A stretch of 64,000 nucleotides of DNA from Pedobacter mucosus (lineage in GTDB: Bacteria; Bacteroidota; Bacteroidia; Sphingobacteriales; Sphingobacteriaceae): assembly GCF_022200785.1 (NCBI RefSeq), contig NZ_CP087585.1, positions 3,224,001-3,288,000 of the forward strand, written 5' to 3'. Position numbers and translations under genes: made by a program. Position 1 is the stretch's first letter. The number at the start of each line of letters is the position of its first letter. Shown here piece after piece: positions 46,801 through 54,459 of this stretch. The notes under the pieces were generated by a model, which had not been told where the DNA came from, ran no database searches, and was given only the letters and a program-made list of their open reading frames with translations.

Positions 46801-46901
46801 CAGGTGCATCATTACAAACCAATAATATACAAATCGGTCATGACTTTTATACGCCTCCACAAGCTAGAACGATAACTTTTGGAGTAAACATTGGGCTTTA
46901 A
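43896..46901 (+). CDS. SusC/RagA-family TonB-dependent transporter
   Basis: A 1001-residue outer-membrane transporter. I use the ATG at 43896; the codon before it is TTG in the same frame. Signal peptide to about residue 21 (SFAFAQG), carboxypeptidase-regulatory-like domain (RGKVTSNNAEPLPGVSVFVKG), plug (VVVVGYGTQNRRDVTGSIARV; YGARGSNGVVLITTKKG) and barrel ending in GVNIGL. The SusD partner follows with stop and start codons overlapping. It is the shortest of the five SusC proteins in the window and is on the opposite strand to the mannan units. No LacI-type dyad is present upstream. It is transcribed away from the csbD-like gene, with 194 bp between. Confidence 0.95.
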   Translation: MKKLLLSMILSFGLISFAFAQGKVIRGKVTSNNAEPLPGVSVFVKGSPGSGTQTDATGAYTLTASDEAKTLVFTFIGFQTKEVAITGTTINTSLAEENTTLSDVVVVGYGTQNRRDVTGSIARVTAADMKNLPLTTIESALQGKAPGVFINSGSGKLGQALQIRVRGISSISASNQPLFVIDGVPIVSDALGTYTEADNPLAAISPDDIESMEVLKDAASAAIYGARGSNGVVLITTKKGKAGRTNIDFGYYAGFSDPTRKGEFLNAAQYKQLMEESFKNIQYDGYNNSSELWEDYTGTTDWDGNTDNSWVDASFRRGHVQQYNININGGDAKTRFLLSGNYSNNDGIIVSNRYVRTGGRMSLDHTVSKILDVGGAINISKVDNFRIPTDNAFSNPLQLNALPPIQPIYDASGELNNNTVYYNSLIDIANGSNLSTTYRTFANAYASLKFTPDLTFRSEYGFDFNSLEEEQYLGSKTQDGGGTGGYGNDYNAKSINFNTNNTLTYNKVFNQKHSLNVLGGFTFQDTKFRYGTVTGTGFPSDRFVKIESAATISAGSSFETEYSFVSYLARVNYKYDDKYLISASVRTDGSSRFGSNNRYGTFPAASLGWIATNEDFLKSSSWLSLLKVRGSYGLTGNAEIGNFASRTLYGGVNYAGTAGTLPNQLGDPNLTWENTSNFNIGIDFGFLSDRITGTIEAYKKKTTDLLLNVPIPATNGFTSITQNIGDMQNKGLEFSLNTRNFVGAFTWSTSFNIAFNRNKILRLVDGQPIFTGGRFLGRIAEGEPFGYFYGKAYAGVDGNNGDAIYYVDASRTATTNDYNVAQNQKIGDPNAKYYGGFGNRFTFKNFDLDIQTQFVQGNDIYNMAGGFQSANGDYFDNQTIDQMNYWTTSNSVTSIPQPRFDSANGTRPSSRYIQDGSYLRVKSVVLGYNIPKALISKYKLQNVRIYASALNLFTITGYNGYDPEVNTPAGASLQTNNIQIGHDFYTPPQARTITFGVNIGL

Positions 46902-46921
46902 TGGATATAAATATTAGAAAC

Positions 46922-48289
46922 ATGAAAAATTATAAAAATATATTGGCCGCCAGCATCTTTCTTTTAAGCATCTCATCATGTAAAAAGCAGTTGGAAATCG
47001 AGCCGAAACAATCAATATCATCAAGCGTTGCTTTATCTTCAACAGCTGATGTTCAAAATGCCTTAATTGGCGCTTATACCGTGTTGGCAAGAGGAGATTT
47101 ATACGGAACAAACCTGGTTTTTATTCCTGATGTATATGCAAGCAACAATTATTTAAACTGGACGGGGTCTTTTAGCACCTATCGGGATATATCAAATAAA
47201 GCAATTATATCAACCAATGCTGATGTTTTAAGAACTTGGGTATCTGCATATCGGGCAATCAATATTGCAAATACAGTTATTGGTGCTTTAAATGTGGTAG
47301 CAGATGCCAATACAAAAAGCACAATTGAAGGTAAAGCACTATTTGTAAGGGGAATTATGCATTTTGAATTGGTAAGATTATATGCCCAACCTTATGATGC
47401 AACGGGCGCAAATACTGGTTTAGGAGTTCCGATTATTACAAAACCAGTTCAAACTACAGGTGATGTAGTTTACACTGTGCCAAGAAATACAATTGCTGAA
47501 GTTTACCTTGCTGTAGAAAATGACTTAAAAGAATCAATCACAAAACTTACGTCGGTTGATGAAAAATATGCGTCTATGGCTTTTTTAGCAAGGGTTTATT
47601 TACAAGAAGGAAAATATGCTTTAGCAAGAGATCTTGCAAATGACATTATAACAAATAGTCCGTATACGCTTATCACAAATTCGCTTGAAGCGCCTTTCAG
47701 AACTAAAAAATCCAGTGAAGGAATTTTTGAAATTCCTCAAAACGAGCAAAGTAATGCCGGATCATCAAACGATGGTTTAGCTACTTTTTATGCAAGTTAT
47801 GAAAATTCTACAGGTGGAAATGTGGGTCGAGGCGATGCAAACGTAAACACTACTTTTTATAATTCATTTGAAGCTTTAGATAAGCGAAAAACAGATTTGA
47901 TTTACACTGGAACCGGAGCAAAAAGCGGTTTATTTACGCAAAAATGGACTGATTATTTTGGAAATATTCCTGTGGCTCGCATCACCGAACAATATTTAAT
48001 ACGTGCTGAATGTAATTTTAGGTTAGGTACTTCAATTGGTGCAACAGCGGCAAGCGATATCAATAGATTAAGAACTAGAGCGGGTTTGGGTAATGTAGTT
48101 CCAACGTTAACCCTTATTTTGAATGAGCGTGAAAAAGAATTGGATTACGAAGGTTTTAGGTTACATGATTATAAAAGAACCAAGCGTTCAATTGGTGCGT
48201 TTGCTTATAATGATCCGAAATTAGTTTTTCCTATACCTGATCGTGAAGTGAGTTCAAACAAAGCCTTAGTTCAGAATACTGGCTACTAA
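46922..48289 (+). CDS. SusD/RagB-family glycan-binding lipoprotein
   Basis: A SusD-like protein of 455 residues from the ATG at 46922, the first of MKNYKNILAASIFLLSISSCKK, a clean lipoprotein signal with Cys at about residue 20. A start at 46901, overlapping the SusC stop, would add seven hydrophilic residues before the signal. Motifs: GKALFVRGIMHFELVRLYAQPYD (TPR), DINRLRTRAGLG, LNEREKELDYEGFRLHDYKRT and FPIPDREVSSNKALVQNTGY. It is shorter than the other SusD proteins here. A terminator lies 22 bp after the stop, so the unit has two genes only, and no enzyme identifies its glycan. Confidence 0.94.
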   Translation: MKNYKNILAASIFLLSISSCKKQLEIEPKQSISSSVALSSTADVQNALIGAYTVLARGDLYGTNLVFIPDVYASNNYLNWTGSFSTYRDISNKAIISTNADVLRTWVSAYRAINIANTVIGALNVVADANTKSTIEGKALFVRGIMHFELVRLYAQPYDATGANTGLGVPIITKPVQTTGDVVYTVPRNTIAEVYLAVENDLKESITKLTSVDEKYASMAFLARVYLQEGKYALARDLANDIITNSPYTLITNSLEAPFRTKKSSEGIFEIPQNEQSNAGSSNDGLATFYASYENSTGGNVGRGDANVNTTFYNSFEALDKRKTDLIYTGTGAKSGLFTQKWTDYFGNIPVARITEQYLIRAECNFRLGTSIGATAASDINRLRTRAGLGNVVPTLTLILNEREKELDYEGFRLHDYKRTKRSIGAFAYNDPKLVFPIPDREVSSNKALVQNTGY

Positions 48290-48310
48290 TAATAAATTAT
48301 AATGCGATTA

Positions 48311-48342
48311 AAATGCCCTCTGATTTGAGGGCATTTTTTTTT
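48311..48342 (+). terminator. Rho-independent terminator after the fifth SusD
   Basis: AAATGCCCTC (48311-48320) pairs with GAGGGCATTT (48327-48336), loop TGATTT, then a T-run to 48342. It ends the plus-strand SusC-SusD transcript and may also serve the DUF6266 gene from the other side. Confidence 0.9.
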
Positions 48343-48361
48343 AATAATTGAAATAAAATTA

Positions 48362-48979
48362 TCAAAAGATAATCAATCCAGCGTACACACTATTGGAAAT
48401 GCTTTTCCGATCATCTGCAATAAAGGAAATCCAGGTATGAAATGTTTTGCCTTTCTCAATATATGGGATCTTTAATAGGTCTGTACCATCTTGTCTTCTT
48501 GCGCCGCTTAGGATAAAATAAGCTTCATTCGTTTCTTCTTGGTAGACAAGTAACATCACTTGATCCGTAGTTTTTTGAAGCCCATTACTCAGCTGATTAT
48601 TCCAAATAAATTGCAATCCGCTTTCATTGGTAGCAACTGTTGTTTCCTCCGCTCCTTGTAAACTTCCTTGGGTTAAACGAATATTTGAGTAAATGATTTG
48701 ACCATCATTGTCAAATGCATGCAGCATATTGTAGGATTTAGCTGCATTATGGGCCGAAATCATTTTCAATTTTCCCTCCAGGTTGAAACCTACCCGAACA
48801 AAATAAAGAACAGAGGAAAGGAAACCCTGCATAAGGCTAAACCTCTGCCTGCATTTTTTTTGATCAGCTGTACCCTTTTTATTCTTTTTGCTAGGCCTAG
48901 GTAAACCTTTAATTACCCATTTACCATTGAGTTGATAGCCAATAATGCTTCCAACTTTCCCGGTGAAACCACCGTTCAC
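48362..48979 (-). CDS. DUF6266-family protein with non-AUG start
   Basis: A 205-residue protein recognised as DUF6266 from the N-terminal GGFTGKVGSIIGYQLNGKWVIKG, the phylum-specific signature, and a C-terminal beta-rich body. I report the GTG at 48979. However the family usually begins about 7 residues earlier with a MA(x)I-like start, and the in-frame upstream codons here read ATT-ATT-GCA-ATA-TTA-AAA-GAC-GGA (to 49003) before an in-frame stop. So either initiation uses ATT at 48998-49000, which would be unusual, or the first residues are lost. No function is known; these proteins are often found near variable or phage-like genes. It lies convergent to the SusD gene and faces away from the defence-like cassette. 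Confidence 0.75.
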   Translation of the reverse strand: MNGGFTGKVGSIIGYQLNGKWVIKGLPRPSKKNKKGTADQKKCRQRFSLMQGFLSSVLYFVRVGFNLEGKLKMISAHNAAKSYNMLHAFDNDGQIIYSNIRLTQGSLQGAEETTVATNESGLQFIWNNQLSNGLQKTTDQVMLLVYQEETNEAYFILSGARRQDGTDLLKIPYIEKGKTFHTWISFIADDRKSISNSVYAGLIIF

Positions 48980-49341
48980 TCCGTCTTTTAATATTGCAAT
49001 AATTTTTTAGATTATGGGATGATTAATACTAAGATAACAAAAAGGCTATTAAAGATTGTTATTAATTTCATATTAATTCATACTTAAGTGATGGTTAGTT
49101 CGGATGGAATTGTCACTAGTCCGAACCAACCCCGACCCAGCTCCCTATTTACTCCGTTGCAATAGTTATATTAGCAATAAGTTTACATATAATTCCCCTA
49201 TACAATTAAGGTTTTCTGGCTTTCGTTAATATAATCCTTGTTATTTATCAATTAAGGAGATATTTTACAACAACTGTTTATCTAAACAAAACCCTATCTT
49301 GCTGGCTTAGTAAAACCGTTTACGCTCCAAATCATCATTTA
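48980..49341. other. 362-bp intergenic region with hairpin
   Basis: No ORF is convincing. The region holds an imperfect inverted repeat (49093-49131) and AT-rich DNA with a sharp local GC-rich patch (49117-49150) of different base composition from its neighbours. It may be a boundary of the accessory block or a regulatory element. Confidence 0.45.
49093..49131. repeat. Imperfect inverted repeat
   Basis: GGTTAGTTCGGA (49093-49104) pairs with TCCGAACCAACC (49120-49131) with one mismatch and a 15-base loop. It lies between the divergent DUF6266 and Cys-rich genes, near the left edge of the accessory block. Confidence 0.6.
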
Positions 49342-49674
49342 TTGAAAACGCTCCTATTTTTCCTTTTAGGCTTAACCTTATTCAACTTTACGCCAACAAA
49401 ACCCACACCTAAACCACCTGTAGCTACCTGCTATGGATATAGCCCTTGTTCTGCTTGTTCCAATTGTAGCCGTTGTAAGTATTGTGGTGCCGGAGGTAGC
49501 TGTGGCGCTTGTTCGCAAAAAACAAGTAGAACCACAAATAACTTAATAATTGGTAAAGCCGCGAAATTAAAAAGTGCAAATTATGTAGGCCAATGCAAAG
49601 GCATAACTCAAAAAGGCAGTAGATGCAAACGAAATGGGAATGGGAGTAGTTATTGCTGGCAACATGGGAAATAG
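49342..49674 (+). CDS. Small Cys-rich exported protein
   Basis: A 110-residue protein that starts at a TTG (49342); no ATG lies upstream in frame. The N-terminal LLFFLLGLTLFNFTPTKP is a signal or anchor, followed by a Cys-rich block (CYGYSPCSACSNCSRCKYC, then CGAC) with CxxC spacings, and a C-terminal QCKGITQKGSRCKRNGN..YCWQHGK. The last block resembles a short C-x(8)-C...C-x(2)-H knuckle seen in DUF5763-like proteins, which I recall with modest confidence. It is 95 bp before the NUDIX gene and on the same strand, so it may belong to the cassette. Metal binding is likely from the Cys and His spacing, function unknown. Confidence 0.6.
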   Translation: MKTLLFFLLGLTLFNFTPTKPTPKPPVATCYGYSPCSACSNCSRCKYCGAGGSCGACSQKTSRTTNNLIIGKAAKLKSANYVGQCKGITQKGSRCKRNGNGSSYCWQHGK

Positions 49675-49769
49675 GTAATGATTTACTTAGATAGTTCTAA
49701 AAAGCTTGCTGCTATATATTTACTCATTACTTGGCTTAATTTAATTAATATTGGCATTTGAAAATTTGT

Positions 49770-50192
49770 ATGGAGAAATTAAATCATATAAAAAGTAAAA
49801 GCATTCTAGTTGCTTGTGCAATTATAAAAGATGATTTCGGAAATATTTTAGTCGCTCAGCGAAGTGCTAACATGACTCTGCCGTTAAAATGGGAATTTCC
49901 GGGAGGTAAAGTAGAAAACGGTGAAACTTACGAACAAGCAATAGTGCGAGAAATAAGAGAAGAATTAAGTATCCTAATTACCATCTGCGATAAATTGTCA
50001 GTTTCTACCTATCGTTATCCAACCTTTAGCATTACTTTAATCCCTTTTTTATGCAAGATAAAAGAAGGAGAAATTAAACTCACCCAACATCAGACTTTCT
50101 GTTGGCTTAATTCAAATAACTTATTAGATTTGGATTGGGCAGAAGCTGATATTCCTGTTGCTCAACAATATTTAAACTCGCTCAACAAATAA
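49770..50192 (+). CDS. NUDIX hydrolase (MutT-like)
   Basis: A 140-residue cytoplasmic NUDIX protein. I chose the ATG at 49770; the frame extends to a TTG at 49758, but MEKLNHIKSKSILVACAII fits the family better. The NUDIX box is nearly complete: G46, E52, R60-E61, E64-E65 in GKVENGETYEQAIVREIREELSI, with Ser in place of the usual Gly after the EE pair. Upstream VAQRS and LPLKWEFPGG fit the MutT-type 8-oxo-dGTPase subgroup, but NUDIX enzymes act on many nucleoside-diphosphate-X substrates. The stop is 3 bp before the helicase start, so the two are surely co-transcribed. Within a defence-like cassette it could process a nucleotide signal or modified nucleotide; this is inferred. Confidence 0.9.
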   Translation: MEKLNHIKSKSILVACAIIKDDFGNILVAQRSANMTLPLKWEFPGGKVENGETYEQAIVREIREELSILITICDKLSVSTYRYPTFSITLIPFLCKIKEGEIKLTQHQTFCWLNSNNLLDLDWAEADIPVAQQYLNSLNK

Positions 50193-50195
50193 CAT

Positions 50196-53100
50196 ATGTC
50201 ATTCGAACTCGGTCTGTACGAACAATTGATCACTAAATTAATTGCTTCAAAACTAGACCAGATGGATGAAGAGAAATTCTTCATTCAAAAAACCGTGCTT
50301 GATAAATCTGAAGCGGCTAAATACCTAAGTCTATATCTTTCGGAAACCATTCAATTTGCTTTACAACAAGTTAAAGAAACTGAAAATGATGGTATTCATC
50401 AAAAGATTAAGCTTTCAAATCAGATTATTCAGTTGCTAATGAATGCTTTACCTAAGCTAGAATTAAGTAACAACCTTATCAATTCTGAAGGCCAATTATT
50501 AGAAGCCGTTTTATCAATAGAAGATTCACCTTTTCCTGATTTAAAAGCACGGGTTAAGCAAATTATGCCCTATACGCGACTAAGTCAGAGTGAGCTTTTT
50601 ACAGGCAGTAACGCGGGTATATCTTTAGAAAGCGAAATCAAAAAAGAAATTCTTTCTGCTGATGAAATCTGTTGGTTGGTATCTTTCATTAAGTTTTCAG
50701 GTATTAGAATTTTCAAGGATGAGTTGGAAACCTTTACCAATAGTGGCCGCAAATTAAAAATAATTACAACCACTTATATGGGTGCAACGGATGTAAAAGC
50801 GATAGAATTTTTATCCAGTTTGAAAAACACAGAAATTAAAGTTTCGTATAATACAGAACATGAACGCTTACATGCTAAAGCTTATTTGTTTTTAAGGAAA
50901 TCAGGCTTTGATACGGGCTATATTGGTTCTTCAAATCTTTCACGCTCGGCCCTCACGAATGGACTCGAATGGAATTTAAAAGTTACCCAAAAGGAAATCG
51001 GTCACATTATAGATAAGTTTAAAAAAACATTTGATACCTATTGGGCAGATAAGGAATTTGAGCTCTATACCTTTGGCGAAGATAGAAATAAATTAAGCAG
51101 TGCATTAAAACAGCAAAGCAACTACACTAATCGATCGATGTCTTTCTTTGATATCACACCTAAGCATTATCAGCAAGAAATTCTAGATGAGCTTGAATCG
51201 GAAAGGGTAAACCATAATCGATTTAGGAACTTAATTGTAGCAGCTACTGGAACAGGTAAAACCGTTATTTCAGCTTTTGATTATAAGAGGTTTCAAGCTA
51301 AAAACTCATCGGCTAAATTATTATTCATCGCTCATAGAAAAGAGTTATTGACCCAGGCGCAAGATACTTTCAGGCATGTGCTTCGAGATGCAAACTTTGG
51401 GGAACTTTGGGTTGATGGAATTGAACCGGCAAGTTATGATCATATTTTTGCTTCTATCCAAACGCTGAATAATCGGCTACCAGATTTAAAGTTAAGTGCT
51501 GGTTATTATGATTTTATAATTGTGGATGAAGTTCATCATATCGCTGCCAATTCTTATAGGTCTGCTCTTGGCAAATTTTCACCATCCATATTATTAGGCT
51601 TAACCGCAACACCAGAAAGGAATGACGGAATTGACATTTTAAAAGATTTCGACAATACCATCGCGGCAGAAATTAGATTGCCAGAGGCGCTTAACGGCAA
51701 GATGCTTACTCCATTTCAATATTTTGGCATTTCAGATTCGATAGATTTAAGTGTTGTAAAGTGGCGTAACGGTAGATATGAAGCTAGTGAACTAACCAAA
51801 ATTTATACCAGTAACGATCGCCGTGTGGGTGAAATTATTACGAATTGCGAAAAATACCTTACCGCTATCAATGAAGTTAGGGCGCTTTGTTTCTGCGTAA
51901 ATAAGGAGCATGCTAGCTTTATGGCAGAGAAATTTTGCATTAATAAATTGAAGGCTGATTATATCACTTCTGATAGCAGCCCAGACAAAAGAAATACGAT
52001 CAGGCATCGCCTTTTTACCAAAGAAATAAATTTTCTTTTTGTGGTAGATATGTTTAATGAAGGAGTAGACATTCCAGAAATTGATACCGTTCTTTTTTTA
52101 AGGCCAACAGAAAGTTTAACTATTTTTTTACAGCAACTTGGGCGAGGTTTGCGTTTAGCAGAAAATAAAGATTTTTTAACCGTGCTTGATTTTGTTGGAC
52201 AGGCAAATGTGGAGTACGATTTCGAACATAAGTTTAGGGCTTTGGTTGGGAAAACCCACACCCCAATTATAACTGAAATTGAGGAAAACTTTCCTCATTT
52301 ACCACTAGGTTGCAGCATCATTCTAGAGAAAAAAGCGAAGGCCATAATTCTAGCAAACATTAAAGCAGCAACGGGCTTTAACCGCAGGCAATTGATTAGT
52401 AAGTTGCAAAACTTTAAGCATCAATCCTCAGCAGCACTATCATTAAGCAATTTTCTAAGTTTTACGGGTTATGAGGTAGCAACGCTTTATGATAAGGATA
52501 GTTGGAAAAGACTTTGCGTTTCAGCTGGCTTGATTCCAGATTTTATAGAACCTTTAGAAAGCACCGTAACCAAATGCATCAAGAAGCTGATGCAGTCGAA
52601 TTCTATCTCTTATTTCAGATTTGTTCTACAGTTTATTGAAACAGACTTTGATTCTAAAGATCTTTCAGAGGAAAAGCAACTCATGGCACTTATGTTCTAT
52701 TATGATTTATTTCAGAAAGACGCTAAAAAAATGGGCTTTACCGATTTGAAGAAAAGTTTTGATGCGCTACATTCAAATCCTGTAATGATAAGTGAATTGA
52801 AAGAAGTGATTCATTATTTAATTCAGCAAGTCAAGTTTGTAGAGAAACCTATTGATTTGCCTTTTGCTTTTCCGCTACAAATTCATAGCCGCTATAATAG
52901 AGATCAAATTCTAGTGGCTATAAGGCTTCATCAGTTTAAAACAAGTTCTTCAAATCGCGAGGGTGTTGCCTTGAACAAAAAATTAAATGCAGAAGTATTG
53001 TTCATCACACTTAAAAAATCGGAAAAAGAATATTCGCCAACTACACTTTATGATGATTATGCAATAAATGATACGCTGTTTCATTGGCAATCTCAAAACG

Positions 53101-53345
53101 CCACAGCATCTGCCTCTGAAAAAGGTAAATCCTATATCGGCCACCATGTTCAAAATAAAGAGATTTTAATTTTTGTACGGGAGCAAAATAAAGATGAATT
53201 CAAAAATACAATGGGTTATGTATTTCTTGGAAAGGCGAATTTTCAAAAAACTTACGGAGAAAAACCTATGAATATCCAGTGGTTATTAGAAGAGCCTATG
53301 CCAGCTTATATTTGGAAAGATAGTGCTAAATTAGCCCAAGCCTAG
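50196..53345 (+). CDS. PLD-nuclease / DEAD-type helicase / DUF3427 protein
   Basis: A 1049-residue protein with three parts. Residues ~120-280 form a phospholipase D-like nuclease: H226-A-K in LHAKAYLFLRKSGF, then GSSNLSRSAL and GLEWN, with the expected acidic residue of HxKx4D replaced. Residues ~320-690 form a superfamily 2 helicase: Walker A GTGKT with K355, D444-EVHH, LGLTATPERND, and motif VI QQLGRGLR at 646-653. The C-terminal ~350 residues fit DUF3427 (RQLISKLQNF, LSFTGYEVATLYDKDSWKRLC, VREQNKDEFKN). This architecture is known from other bacteria and is often suspected in defence, but I know of no assigned function. It starts 3 bp after the NUDIX stop and ends 20 bp before the HNH gene. 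Motifs look intact, so activity is likely. Confidence 0.9.
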   Translation: MSFELGLYEQLITKLIASKLDQMDEEKFFIQKTVLDKSEAAKYLSLYLSETIQFALQQVKETENDGIHQKIKLSNQIIQLLMNALPKLELSNNLINSEGQLLEAVLSIEDSPFPDLKARVKQIMPYTRLSQSELFTGSNAGISLESEIKKEILSADEICWLVSFIKFSGIRIFKDELETFTNSGRKLKIITTTYMGATDVKAIEFLSSLKNTEIKVSYNTEHERLHAKAYLFLRKSGFDTGYIGSSNLSRSALTNGLEWNLKVTQKEIGHIIDKFKKTFDTYWADKEFELYTFGEDRNKLSSALKQQSNYTNRSMSFFDITPKHYQQEILDELESERVNHNRFRNLIVAATGTGKTVISAFDYKRFQAKNSSAKLLFIAHRKELLTQAQDTFRHVLRDANFGELWVDGIEPASYDHIFASIQTLNNRLPDLKLSAGYYDFIIVDEVHHIAANSYRSALGKFSPSILLGLTATPERNDGIDILKDFDNTIAAEIRLPEALNGKMLTPFQYFGISDSIDLSVVKWRNGRYEASELTKIYTSNDRRVGEIITNCEKYLTAINEVRALCFCVNKEHASFMAEKFCINKLKADYITSDSSPDKRNTIRHRLFTKEINFLFVVDMFNEGVDIPEIDTVLFLRPTESLTIFLQQLGRGLRLAENKDFLTVLDFVGQANVEYDFEHKFRALVGKTHTPIITEIEENFPHLPLGCSIILEKKAKAIILANIKAATGFNRRQLISKLQNFKHQSSAALSLSNFLSFTGYEVATLYDKDSWKRLCVSAGLIPDFIEPLESTVTKCIKKLMQSNSISYFRFVLQFIETDFDSKDLSEEKQLMALMFYYDLFQKDAKKMGFTDLKKSFDALHSNPVMISELKEVIHYLIQQVKFVEKPIDLPFAFPLQIHSRYNRDQILVAIRLHQFKTSSSNREGVALNKKLNAEVLFITLKKSEKEYSPTTLYDDYAINDTLFHWQSQNATASASEKGKSYIGHHVQNKEILIFVREQNKDEFKNTMGYVFLGKANFQKTYGEKPMNIQWLLEEPMPAYIWKDSAKLAQA

Positions 53346-53365
53346 CGATTAAATAATTATAACAA

Positions 53366-54325
53366 TTGAATTCAACGTTCCAAAAATACCTTAACGCTTT
53401 TACCCGCCTTAAACGTGGGGTAACACAATATGGCTTGGCACCACACAAACCTGTGTTGTTATTAAGCTTAATAGAACTTATCGAAAAAGGAATAGTGGAA
53501 AATAATCAATTTGAAGTTAATGCTGATCTTGTTGCCACCTTTAAAGAAAACTGGCTGCTGCTTGTGCCTACTATGCACCAACCTGATTTCACGCAACCAT
53601 TTTATTATTTACAAAGCGAAAAAGTAACAGGCAAACCCTTTTGGATCTTGCAGCCGAATGTTGGGATGCAAATTAATGCTCATATCAAATCGGTAATACG
53701 TTTAAGTGAAACATGTGCATTTGGCTATTTTGAGCCAGAACTCTTTTTACTCTTAAACGATTCACAAAATAGGGCACTTGCCAGTAATCTTTTGCTTAAT
53801 ACTTATTTTGAAACAAGCAAGGCTAATTTCATAACAGCCAAAAACAATGGAGAAGGTTACCTGCACGACCAAGAAGATTTTATTTTAAATGAACCAGAAG
53901 CGGTATATAAACGCGTCATCATTAATATCGAAGAAGATGTGTTTGTAAGAAACGGCTTATTTAAAAAGTTGGTACCTAAAGTATATGGCAATCAATGTAG
54001 TTTTACAGGTATGCAGCTGAGTAGTACCTTTGGCCACAGCTTTGTTGATGCCTGCCATATTGTTCCCTTCAGCCAAACCCATAATGATAAGGTGAATAAT
54101 GGTATTGCACTTTGTCCAAACCTGCATCGTGCTTTTGATCGTGGCTTGGTAAGTATCACTAATAATTACACCATTTTAGTTTCTCAACACCTTATTGAGA
54201 AGGAAAATCATGCTTATGGTTTGAAGGGATTAGCAGGAAAAAAAATTTTACTACCAAATAAGCAAAGATATTTTCCTGAAATTGCAGCAATTGAATGGCA
54301 TCGGGAGCAGGTGTATAAAAGTTAA
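53366..54325 (+). CDS. HNH endonuclease with ScoMcrA-like sulfur-binding N-terminus
   Basis: A 319-residue protein starting at a TTG (53366); no in-frame ATG serves. The C-terminal half holds an HNH site: VDACHIVPFSQTHNDKVNNGIALCPNLHRAFDRG (H of CHIVP, N of VNNGIAL, H of LHRAF), the HNH_2-type fold used by restriction enzymes. The first ~100 residues, with APHKPVLLLSLIELIEKG and later FYYLQ and WILQP, resemble the sulfur-binding domain of ScoMcrA-type endonucleases, which recognises phosphorothioate-modified DNA. The match is from memory of the family motif and should be checked. It is third in the cassette. A modification-dependent restriction function is inferred; no Dnd or Ssp modification genes are visible, so it may attack foreign modified DNA. 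Confidence 0.8.
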   Translation: MNSTFQKYLNAFTRLKRGVTQYGLAPHKPVLLLSLIELIEKGIVENNQFEVNADLVATFKENWLLLVPTMHQPDFTQPFYYLQSEKVTGKPFWILQPNVGMQINAHIKSVIRLSETCAFGYFEPELFLLLNDSQNRALASNLLLNTYFETSKANFITAKNNGEGYLHDQEDFILNEPEAVYKRVIINIEEDVFVRNGLFKKLVPKVYGNQCSFTGMQLSSTFGHSFVDACHIVPFSQTHNDKVNNGIALCPNLHRAFDRGLVSITNNYTILVSQHLIEKENHAYGLKGLAGKKILLPNKQRYFPEIAAIEWHREQVYKS

Positions 54326-54404
54326 TGGCAATAATTAGAGAGACTGATTAAATCACTACTGTACCTTTATATTACCCTCGAAAGTTTATTCTGACCACCA
54401 CTAT

Positions 54405-54440
54405 TTAAAAAAAATGCCCCCTGATATAGGAGGCATTTCA
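54405..54440 (-). terminator. Terminator for acs
   Basis: AAATGCC (54412-54418) pairs with GGCATTT (54432-54438), with CCT/AGG inside and one mismatch, and a run of A before it that becomes a U-tail on the minus strand. It may also stop the HNH transcript from the other side. Confidence 0.75.
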
Positions 54441-54459
54441 TATCTTAAAAATTAGAAAG

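Noticed and set aside
48311-48361. Possible insertion-sequence end near the DUF6266 gene
   Set aside because: The only inverted repeat is a normal terminator stem; no transposase or target duplication is seen.
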